This document shows, piece by piece, positions 1 to 4,450 of a stretch of 5,900 nt of DNA. The notes beneath the pieces are model-generated. The model was not told the origin of the DNA and searched no databases. It was given only the letters and a program-made list of their open reading frames with translations. Both the position numbers and the translations under genes were made by a program. Source of the stretch: an uncultured Eggerthella sp. GTDB lineage: Bacteria > Actinomycetota > Coriobacteriia > Coriobacteriales > Eggerthellaceae. Each line of letters begins with the position of its first letter. Position 1 is the stretch's first letter. The stretch lies in assembly GCA_902470405.1 (NCBI GenBank), contig CABRGJ010000062.1:1-5900 (forward strand). Direction: 5' to 3'.

Positions 1-590
1 TCGATCGGCTCCTTTCTATCCGCAACTGGCTTCGCACGATAGATGTCATAAGGACCACTACCAGTATCTGTAGCCGTGAATGTCATTCCATAGAGCATCA
101 GATTGCCCTTCTTATGTGGGATGTCATCCAGGGATTTAACAGCTGATTGCGGAACCACAGTACGACGCTTATAACCGTTGGATTCCAGTTCTTCAACAAC
201 AAACGGCAAAGGCTTACGCTTGCCTGGCTTCTTGGAGATGTGCTTGATCTCGCCATCGTCATCAAGCTCAACATTGTCGACGCCATAGCGAACCTTTGCA
301 GCAGCAGGGCGGTTGACCTCCAAAAATTCAAGCTTCAAGGTCGATGTTTCTTTGTCCTCCGTAGTGAGAACAGGAGTACCATGCCAGCCAATATGTTCCG
401 TGGTGGTCAATTCCTCGGCCTCGGTAAATCCGTTCTCAGAGATTTCGCCAAGAGATACCCATTCAGGGCCAAGGGCTGTTTCCGCATCTGTCGGGATAGT
501 CGGGTTCTCATCAAAGCAGGTGAACACACACCCACCCTCAGATGGCTGCCCTACGGTGACAAGTGTAGGGTCGAGTTCTTTTTCAGACAT
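1..590 (-). CDS. Major tail (tube) protein, 3' end cut by window edge
   Basis: The frame opens at the ATG at 588-590, with AAGGAT as ribosome site 6 bases upstream, and stays open to the left edge: 196 complete codons, so the stop is missing. It begins MSEKELDPTLVTVGQPSEGG, continues with PEWVSLGEISENGFTEAEEL (43-61), TTTEHIGWHGTPV (62-74), STLKLEFLEVNRPAA (83-97), a lysine-rich loop (116-127), then PFVVEE, YKRRTVVPQSAV (140-151) and LMLYGMTFTATDTGSGPYDIY (164-184). The 'LG.IS..G....E...T....W.GTPV' opening and the 'RR.VVP...V......K......Y..T.TA' end are the signature of siphovirus tube proteins that stack as hexamers around DNA. The position after the tail terminator agrees. Only a few C-terminal residues are probably missing, unless an Ig-like domain follows. 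Confidence 0.82.
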   Translation of the reverse strand, partial: MSEKELDPTLVTVGQPSEGGCVFTCFDENPTIPTDAETALGPEWVSLGEISENGFTEAEELTTTEHIGWHGTPVLTTEDKETSTLKLEFLEVNRPAAAKVRYGVDNVELDDDGEIKHISKKPGKRKPLPFVVEELESNGYKRRTVVPQSAVKSLDDIPHKKGNLMLYGMTFTATDTGSGPYDIYRAKPVADRKEPI

Positions 591-602
591 AATTCATCCT
601 TA

Positions 603-944
603 CTAATAGTTGGTGATTGTGTAAGACAGGTACCAGCGCGGAGTACGCAAATCAGGGTCAGGATCTGACCTCATCGATTCCATCTCCACGCTGCAATACC
701 CATCAGAGAATTTGAGGCGGCTAAGAACATCAGCCACCTTTCTTGCGAGAGAAGAAGCCTCGTACTCGGTTGCCGCCCAGCAGTAAATTCCGATTCCCGC
801 TTTATCAATAAGCGTGTTCTGATAGCTTCCCCCTTGGCGGTTGAGCGTTACGCATGTATCAACATCAACAGGTCTGCTAGTTGCAACATGGACATCGAGA
901 GTCGAGCCGAGCAGATTTACGAGGTCATTCACCACGTCTTTCAT
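603..944 (-). CDS. Probable tail terminator / tail completion protein
   Basis: This 113-residue protein lies just before the major tail protein, the usual place of the terminator that caps the tail tube and binds the neck. It has an N-terminal amphipathic helix (KDVVNDLVNLLGSTL), a strand with VHVATSRPVDVDTCVTLNRQGG (18-39), a hydrophobic GIGIYCWAATEYEASSLARKVADVL (50-74), which is a strand followed by a helix, and a final strand region RTPRWYLSYTITNY. The 'R-P-x-x-x-D-x-C-VTLNRQGG ... W-A-x-T-E-x-E-A-x-x-L-A' layout resembles tail terminators of actinophages. The ATG has AGGAGG 5 bases upstream. The stop TAG is followed by AAGGAT and the tube gene. Role assigned mainly by order and general shape. 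Confidence 0.65.
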   Translation of the reverse strand: MKDVVNDLVNLLGSTLDVHVATSRPVDVDTCVTLNRQGGSYQNTLIDKAGIGIYCWAATEYEASSLARKVADVLSRLKFSDGYCSVEMESMRSDPDPDLRTPRWYLSYTITNY

Positions 945-953
945 GGCTGCCTC

Positions 954-1226
954 CTAATGGCATTGACTTGTAAGCGATTTGTGCTTTGCTTCGTTTCGTG
1001 CTCCGATGCTCGTTTTAACGTAAGCAACACCGACCGCCGTACGATCAAGCACATCAACAGCTGAGCCGTAAGGCTCAATCTGCATGCCAGAATTACTTGC
1101 ATGTGCATGTGCATCTGTATTTGCCGCGCTTGCCATCTGGTCTGCAACTTGCTTTAGCCCAGTTTGCATAGGAGCCGATTTACATAGCTCGATGAGTCCA
1201 GCGGGATTAAGCACAAAATCAGCCAT
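954..1226 (-). CDS. HK97 gp10-like neck/minor structural protein (small)
   Basis: With the start at 1226 the product is 90 residues, MADFVLNPAGLIELCKSAPM onward. The N-terminal VLNPAGLIELCKSAPMQ, the middle helix KQVADQMASAAN, and the end AVGVAYVKTSIGARNEAKHKSLTSQ match the layout of small gp10-type neck proteins in actinophages: an N-terminal helix, a core strand with VxV, an Ala/Arg helix and a final 'L' segment. It is shorter than many gp10 proteins. It sits between stopper and tail terminator, as expected for a head-tail joining component. The ATG overlaps the closure stop (ATGGCTGA). The frame also allows an ATG at 1241. The stop TAG lies within 9 bases of the next gene and touches its AGGAGG site. 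Codons for AHAHA form a 6-base tandem repeat at 1098-1115. Confidence 0.65.
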   Translation of the reverse strand: MADFVLNPAGLIELCKSAPMQTGLKQVADQMASAANTDAHAHASNSGMQIEPYGSAVDVLDRTAVGVAYVKTSIGARNEAKHKSLTSQCH

Positions 1227-1560
1227 CGCATACCTCCGCATCTACGGGATAGTTCCACTCGCCAGGAGGGTTGTATTCAGGGAGAGGGACAGGATCGCCA
1301 ATAACGCGATACTTGCGTCCTCTCCAACAGACAAAGCAGCCTCGTAGCTGGTCGTTGCACCCCTTCGGAAAATGAAAGCGCACCGTGGTACGCGAGCTGT
1401 TGGGGCGTTCAGCGCCGAACTCTCTGACCTTTTCAAGAGAGACATAAGGATCAACCAGAACGTTATCTACCTGTTCTTCGTCCCAGTTTTTGACAGGATT
1501 ACCGAACGGGTCGATGCTATCTACGGCAGGCTTTAGCACCGTGACCCTCTCGCCCCTCAT
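1219..1560 (-). CDS. Head closure protein (head-to-tail stopper)
   Basis: This 113-residue beta-rich protein lies in the stopper position (HK97 gp7/SPP1 gp16 role), sealing the filled head below the connector until the tail joins. It opens with MRGERVTVLKP, then DPFGNPVKNW (17-26), DNVLVDPYVSLEK (32-44), a strand TTVRFHFPKG (58-67), YRVIGDPVPLPEY (84-96) and ends with NPPGEWNYPVDAEV. The pattern of an R-GE-VTVL opening, D-x-x-GNPV-x-W and a late Y-x-V-GDP is that of actinophage-type stoppers. The start overlaps the connector stop (ATGA) and has GGAGAT upstream. The end overlaps the gp10-like start by 8 bases. Function is inferred from pattern and order. Confidence 0.75.
   Translation of the reverse strand: MRGERVTVLKPAVDSIDPFGNPVKNWDEEQVDNVLVDPYVSLEKVREFGAERPNSSRTTVRFHFPKGCNDQLRGCFVCWRGRKYRVIGDPVPLPEYNPPGEWNYPVDAEVCDG
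1233..1237 (-). promoter_or_regulatory. Ribosome binding site deciding the gp10-like start
   Basis: GGAGG on the minus strand lies 6 bases before the ATG at 1224-1226, inside the end of the head closure gene. A second in-frame ATG five codons upstream (1239-1241) has no comparable site at the right distance, so 1226 is preferred. Confidence 0.75.
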
Positions 1561-1955
1561 GATTTATCTCCAAGAATCGGAGGGTTAAAGCACGCGATAC
1601 GTTGTTTACGCAAAGGAAGCCCAAGAGAACGTCTCTCGTTCTTCGTGATATACATATCCCCTGTCGGATTCGCGAAGGTGCGCTGCTCTGAATAACTACC
1701 CGCCATGCGATTAACGCTTGAAACATCATCGAGTGGGCCACTCGACAAAACGCGCCTAACCATGGAACAGCACACGCGCACTAAGTTCGCAGATTGGATC
1801 TCATCGCTTTCGTCGATCATCTCTCCTGCTCGACTAAACTCCGCTCGCAGGATCGCCGAAGCGTCGGAGAGGAGCGTTTCTGCACGCTCCTTCTCCGAGT
1901 CATCAGGCAACCTATAGCGCAGTTCAAGTTCTTTTACGGTTGCGAATGGTTCCAT
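1557..1955 (-). CDS. Head-tail connector / adaptor, Phage_Gp19-like
   Basis: This 132-residue protein is expected to form the first neck ring below the portal, as HK97 gp6 and SPP1 gp15 do. Its pattern matches the Gp19/Gp15/Gp42-like connector group: an N-terminal ATVKELELRYR helix (5-14), ERAETLLSDASAILRAEF (23-40), a helix NLVRVCCSMVRRVL (57-70), and the characteristic GSYSEQRTFANPTGDMYIT (86-104) followed by KNERRSLGL. The ATG is preceded by GAGGTGA, which fills most of the 10-base gap after the capsid stop. The TGA overlaps the next gene's ATG by 4 bases (ATGA), implying translational coupling. Family identification is from the SYSEQ..FANPTGD.Y.T motif and gene order. Confidence 0.85.
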   Translation of the reverse strand: MEPFATVKELELRYRLPDDSEKERAETLLSDASAILRAEFSRAGEMIDESDEIQSANLVRVCCSMVRRVLSSGPLDDVSSVNRMAGSYSEQRTFANPTGDMYITKNERRSLGLPLRKQRIACFNPPILGDKS

Positions 1956-1965
1956 GGCTCACCTC

Positions 1966-2961
1966 TTAAACGATGCCAGGGAACTTGGCTTCGATCTTAG
2001 AGGTGATCGCTGCCTTGGTGGTGTCGGCGCTGTCAAGCTCGATGCCTTGCGCAGCACAGAACTCCTTGAGTTCATCGGTGGTCATATCGGCGATAGCCTT
2101 GCCAATGCGCGCGCTCACGATGAAGTCCTGATGCTCAGCAAGAATCATCATGCCCGACATTGCATGAGTTTCAGCAGACACGTTCTTATAAGCTGGCTCA
2201 TGAGCAACACCAAGGATGCCATTTGCAGATACCTCGTAAGAAATACCCGCCTTATCTAGCTCGGCGAAATCAGTGCCATAGATATGGATGTTCTCCGCAG
2301 GAGTGATATACACGACACCCTGAGGAATCTTGTTTGTGACAAAAAGATTGCGAACGCCCAAGAAATTCTGGATGTACTCCATACCATAAAGGGTCTGGGT
2401 GGTCACCTGAGCGTTTGCGAGCAGATCAGCAATATCGTTGCGGTTAATGAAATGCACGATGTCATCAGCCGAATCGCCGTTATCCTCAAGCTTGTTCTGC
2501 AAAGCAGCCTCGCCGTAAGCAAGAGCAGCCTGAAGCTTAGCTCCTACCGCAAAGGTAGCAGCGTTGCCAAGGTACTTGAAAAACTCCGTGATGCGCTCTG
2601 CGCGAATCTGCTTGACCATCTTGTCATCAGTCTTACCAACAGCGATAGAAAAACCGCTCTTGAGGATCGCTTCAGCAGTGGTCGCCTTACGATAGGGCTT
2701 TGGCGTAAACGTACCAATGGGTACCTTATCGACCTTGTACTGCGACAGCGGAACATCTTCGCCCTCTGCGCGGGTTTCAGATGTCAGCTCACCAGTGACC
2801 TTATACTGGAACATCGTCTCACCGGCGTGCATAACCTCAACAGAGGTGATGCCGAGAATCTCCATCAAGCGATCGGTTTCCTGATCGAAGTTGCGGATCA
2901 TCTCGCGGTCAAGACCAGTACACATCTGTTCGGTGGTAATGGTGTTAGTTGGTGCTGGCAT
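1966..2961 (-). CDS. Major capsid protein, HK97 fold, with C-terminal SAP/HeH-like domain
   Basis: This 331-residue protein lies directly after the scaffold, has the length of a HK97-fold shell subunit, and starts from ATG with AAAGGAG 7 bases upstream. Residues about 15-110 contain the N-arm and E-loop-like beta region (MFQYKVTGELTS...EGEDVPLSQY). Residues 111-160 form the long spine helix and helical segment. Residues 165-285 are the P/A-domain part, with LFVTNKIPQGVVYITPAENI, IYGTDF and the late HAMSGMMILAEHQDFIVSA strand. It forms the icosahedral shell. Residues 293-331 (MTTDELKEFCAAQGIELD, then a TTKAAITSKIEAKF helix) look like an added helix-extended loop-helix (SAP/HeH/Rho-N-like) module. 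There is no long N-terminal delta domain, which agrees with a separate scaffold gene and no prohead protease in view. The TAA stop is 10 bases before the connector start. Confidence 0.92.
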   Translation of the reverse strand: MPAPTNTITTEQMCTGLDREMIRNFDQETDRLMEILGITSVEVMHAGETMFQYKVTGELTSETRAEGEDVPLSQYKVDKVPIGTFTPKPYRKATTAEAILKSGFSIAVGKTDDKMVKQIRAERITEFFKYLGNAATFAVGAKLQAALAYGEAALQNKLEDNGDSADDIVHFINRNDIADLLANAQVTTQTLYGMEYIQNFLGVRNLFVTNKIPQGVVYITPAENIHIYGTDFAELDKAGISYEVSANGILGVAHEPAYKNVSAETHAMSGMMILAEHQDFIVSARIGKAIADMTTDELKEFCAAQGIELDSADTTKAAITSKIEAKFPGIV

Positions 2962-2976
2962 TTGCTAGCTCCTTTC

Positions 2977-3495
2977 TTAGAACAGCTCGGGATGAAGAGC
3001 CATCGCGCGGACACGCTCTTCTCTGTTCTTGATCTGGTAGATTTCTTCTTTGGTGACAGCAGGCGGATTAGCCGCGCCTGTGTCATTAGGGAGTGTTGGA
3101 TACATCGGCATCGCTTCTTTGATTTGCGCGGCATGCGCTTGAATCTCTTCGAGGGTCTCCCCTTTCAAGACCTCAGCAGGTACGCCCGTTTCTTTGCTTG
3201 CCTGGGCTTTCCACTCGGAAAGCTCCTTTTCGTGCTCGAACGTAGCGACCTTCTCTTCAAGCTCTGCTTTTGTTGCCTGCTCCTCAGCCAGCTGCTTTGC
3301 GAGCGCATCCGTCTCTTTAGCGTGCTTGGCGTTCTGCTTGTCGATGCGAGCTTTGATAAGCGCATCGGCTTGCTCTTTGGTCAACATGTCAGAACCTCCC
3401 GCGGGTGGGTTCTGATGGCTGGCTGCTCCCGAATCCACGGGAGGTTCGATCTGAGTCACTGGTTCAGTAGCTGCAGGATCTGTTGTGTTAGGCAT
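2977..3495 (-). CDS. Capsid scaffolding protein
   Basis: The 172-residue product has the make-up of a phage scaffold: a disordered proline-, alanine- and acid-rich N terminus (residues 1-37), then LTKEQADALIKARIDKQNAKH and a long charged Lys/Glu/Ala/Gln helix likely to form a coiled coil (about 41-100), a GVPAEVLKGETLEEIQAH segment (105-121) seen in many such scaffolds, and a C-terminal VTKEEIYQIKNREERVRAM ending in HPELF (147-172), typical of the capsid-binding helical end. Scaffolds direct capsid subunits to form a correctly sized procapsid and then leave. The frame is open upstream to 3585, but the start at 3495 is chosen for its ribosome site and because the extra 30 residues run over the hairpin-rich leader. 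It stops 15 bases before the capsid gene. Confidence 0.85.
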   Translation of the reverse strand: MPNTTDPAATEPVTQIEPPVDSGAASHQNPPAGGSDMLTKEQADALIKARIDKQNAKHAKETDALAKQLAEEQATKAELEEKVATFEHEKELSEWKAQASKETGVPAEVLKGETLEEIQAHAAQIKEAMPMYPTLPNDTGAANPPAVTKEEIYQIKNREERVRAMALHPELF

Positions 3496-3501
3496 AGATA
3501 G

Positions 3502-3510
3502 CCCCTTTCC
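3502..3510 (-). promoter_or_regulatory. Ribosome binding site fixing the scaffold start
   Basis: GGAAAGGGG lies 6 bases before the ATG at 3493-3495. It is the only purine-rich site near a start in this frame, which extends open to 3585, so it decides the start MPNTTDP. It is less canonical than the neighbouring AAAGGAG and GGAGG sites and lies directly beside the small CGCCA/TGGCG inverted repeat at 3511-3522, which could affect access. Confidence 0.65.
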
Positions 3511-3591
3511 CGCCAAATGGCGTAATAGAATGCGCGATTTTCCCGCTCGCGCCGCGTGAAAAACCCCGAAAGAATCCACTTCCAAGGCACG

Positions 3592-3617
3592 AAAAAAGCC
3601 GCCCCAAAGGACGGCCT
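3592..3617 (-). terminator. Rho-independent terminator inside the late operon
   Basis: Read on the minus strand, GCCGTCC (3615-3609), a TTTG loop (3608-3605) and GGGCGGC (3604-3598) form a 7-pair GC-rich stem with one G-U pair, extendable by A-T and G-T pairs at the base. It is followed at once by six T (3597-3592). The T-run lies only on the minus side, so it would stop transcription coming from the terminase-portal-minor head genes. Scaffold and capsid lie directly downstream, so it must be leaky, antiterminated, or followed by another promoter. I found no convincing minus-strand promoter between it and the scaffold start. Confidence 0.7.
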
Positions 3618-3635
3618 AATTCCATTTGTCGCTGC

Positions 3636-3664
3636 TTTATCAGCAAAGACGTATGTGGTAGAAT
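3636..3664 (+). promoter_or_regulatory. Candidate extended -10 promoter on the plus strand
   Basis: TTTATC (3636-3641, a weak match to TTGACA) is spaced 17 bases from TAGAAT (3659-3664, five of six to TATAAT). The -10 is preceded by TG and one base (TGGTAGAAT), an extended -10. Transcription would start near 3671 and run against the direction of all neighbouring genes. Such matches occur by chance, and the main support is the terminator-like hairpin about 60 bases downstream on the same strand. Confidence 0.35.
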
Positions 3665-3670
3665 ATGTGC

Positions 3671-3730
3671 TGAAGGAGCCACCCCCCCCCGCCTGAATAA
3701 GGAGGGCAATGGGAAGCTCCTTTATTTTTT
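3671..3730 (+). ncRNA. Candidate small RNA between promoter-like and terminator-like signals
   Basis: Between the predicted start near 3671 and the T-run ending at 3730 lies a roughly 60-base plus-strand segment with no start codon followed by an open frame, so it would be non-coding. AAGGAGC at 3673-3679 can pair with GCTCCTT at 3716-3722, enclosing a C-rich loop with nine consecutive C. A second AAGGAG (3699-3704) competes for the same CTCCTT. The RNA is not complementary to any coding region of the window, since it lies within the gap. It could act in trans, or the signals could be chance features of a control region. Unsupported by any known family I recognise. Confidence 0.22.
3696..3730 (+). 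terminator. Plus-strand terminator-like hairpin
   Basis: AATAAGGAG (3696-3704) pairs with CTCCTTTATT (3718-3727) with a single bulged base around a 13-base loop, and T-rich sequence continues to 3730. An alternative longer-range stem uses AAGGAGC at 3673-3679 with GCTCCTT at 3716-3722, so two mutually exclusive hairpins share the same 3' arm. The T-run is on the plus strand only, so it does not terminate the late operon. Confidence 0.45.
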
Positions 3731-3738
3731 GAGAGCTT

Positions 3739-3792
3739 TTATCTCTGTTTCGGAAAAATCAAGAGCAGTTCATCGATCTCTCCTTCATCCAT
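3739..3792 (-). pseudogene. Possible tiny gene or frameshifted remnant after the minor head gene
   Basis: An ATG overlaps the end of the minor head gene by 8 bases (ATGGATGA, the same coupling geometry as the closure/gp10-like pair) and opens a 17-codon frame, MDEGEIDELLLIFPKQR. In the -1 frame the following bases read SETEIKALKK and stop at 3722-3724, directly before an AAAGGAG sequence. One extra T in the run of five T (3754-3758 region) would join both parts into an acidic, helical 23-residue peptide ending exactly at that ribosome-site-like sequence. This could be a small real protein broken by one base, a sequencing error, or chance. There is no clear Shine-Dalgarno before this ATG. No family is recognised. 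Confidence 0.2.
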
Positions 3793-4450
3793 TTTTAGCG
3801 ACGTTCTTTCGATCAGTAGCATCTCGCCATTGTTCATAGAGAGAATCAGGGTCATACCCTTCTATCTCTTCTTCGCCAAAGTTCGGGACGATTCGGCAAT
3901 CACAATGAGGGTGATAATGGCCATCTGCACCTGCGCTCGTCTTGCTGCGGTACACGAACCCACGAGAAGCGAGCATGATACAAAACATGCACGTCTCAGC
4001 TCCTGAAGGGACTCGTGCAAACCGCACGTCCAGAGGGTCGATTTCACTATTAAGGTAGACACACTCACCAGCGGCGCGTTTGATCTCATAGTCTGCGCGG
4101 TCGGTGAAAAGTGCGAGAGATTCAACTATTCCCTTGCTTGCCACACCGTCAGCAAAAGCGCGGATGAACCCCTCTGTTGCTTCGGGTTTTCTCCCAGAAT
4201 CAGCAGTAGCCCCTAAACGCTCACCTACAGAAAGCTCGCGTATCTCGTCATAGAAGTCTGCTGCATAGGCCGCCGCCATGTCGGTCGACACGCCATAGAT
4301 AGGATCGAGTATCTCTATGAGCTTTTCACGGAGATCAGCGACGCTGTCGAACTCGATATTTGCAAGACTTTGAGCAACGATGCGCCTAGCGGATACAGAT
4401 AAACCGTTGAGCTTACGCGTATAAGAATCGATGACCTCTCTAGCTATCAT
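3785..4450 (-). CDS. Minor head protein, MuF/VG15-like, with CxxC...HxHCxC motif
   Basis: This 221-residue protein follows the portal, where MuF/SPP1 gp7-like minor head proteins are normally encoded. They bind the portal inside the procapsid and are thought to help assembly or DNA delivery. Residues 1-125 look mostly helical. The diagnostic part is near the C terminus: C154 and C157 in the sequence TCMFC, then H178, H180, H182, C183 and C185 in HYHPHCDCRIVP. This is the CxxC plus HPHCxC signature of VG15/MuF-type phage proteins and probably a metal site (inference). Some annotations call such actinophage proteins capsid maturation proteases, but no serine protease motif is recognised here. 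The ATG overlaps the portal end by 11 bases and has AGGTGA 6 bases upstream. The TGA stop overlaps an ATG of a tiny downstream frame. No toxin domain is fused to it, unlike the long MuF polymorphic-toxin forms. Confidence 0.8.
   Translation of the reverse strand: MIAREVIDSYTRKLNGLSVSARRIVAQSLANIEFDSVADLREKLIEILDPIYGVSTDMAAAYAADFYDEIRELSVGERLGATADSGRKPEATEGFIRAFADGVASKGIVESLALFTDRADYEIKRAAGECVYLNSEIDPLDVRFARVPSGAETCMFCIMLASRGFVYRSKTSAGADGHYHPHCDCRIVPNFGEEEIEGYDPDSLYEQWRDATDRKNVAKNG

Larger units (their letters stand above)
3496..3784. other. 289-base non-coding gap between minor head and scaffold genes
   Basis: This is the only sizeable gap in an otherwise overlapping gene series. It contains, from high to low coordinates, a doubtful tiny frame, a plus-strand hairpin with T-run, a run of nine C at 3682-3690, a plus-strand promoter-like sequence, a hairpin at 3628-3650 (GTCGCTG with CAGC and GAC around a CTTTAT loop), a strong minus-strand terminator at 3592-3617, and two further inverted repeats before the scaffold start: GCGCGA/TCGCGC (3532-3537 with 3547-3552) and CGCCA/TGGCG (3511-3515 with 3518-3522). 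No frame across it looks like a normal protein. A TTG-started 73-codon frame runs through the terminator and poly-G and has an implausible composition. Confidence 0.7.

Noticed and set aside
147..668. Plus-strand 173-codon frame opposite the tail tube gene
   Set aside because: It is antisense to the clear tube protein frame, and its product is basic and cysteine-containing with no domain.
1098..1115. Tandem 6-base repeat (TGCATG-type)
   Set aside because: It is three short units encoding Ala-His pairs within the gp10-like gene. It is too short to be a regulatory or CRISPR repeat, and nothing else in the window matches it.
2284..3501. A 405-codon open frame on the plus strand opposite the capsid and scaffold genes
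   Set aside because: It is antisense to two well-supported genes, has a Leu/Cys/Arg/His-rich composition typical of reverse-frame shadows, and has no ribosome site or recognisable domain.
3541..3580. GGGGTTTTTCACG on the minus strand as a second terminator
   Set aside because: The T-run is preceded by GGGG but there is no matching upstream C-rich arm to form a stem.
3496..3585. N-terminal extension of the scaffold frame to 3585
   Set aside because: No ribosome site before the upstream start, and the added residues are translated from the hairpin-rich leader. The site at 3502-3510 fits the start at 3495.
3488..3709. Minus-strand 73-codon frame with a TTG start and AAAGGAG upstream, running through the gap into the scaffold start
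   Set aside because: It runs through the poly-G tract and the terminator stem, and the product is Gly/Arg/Ser/Phe-rich without recognisable structure. The ribosome-site-like sequence is the only support, so it was kept only as a remark.
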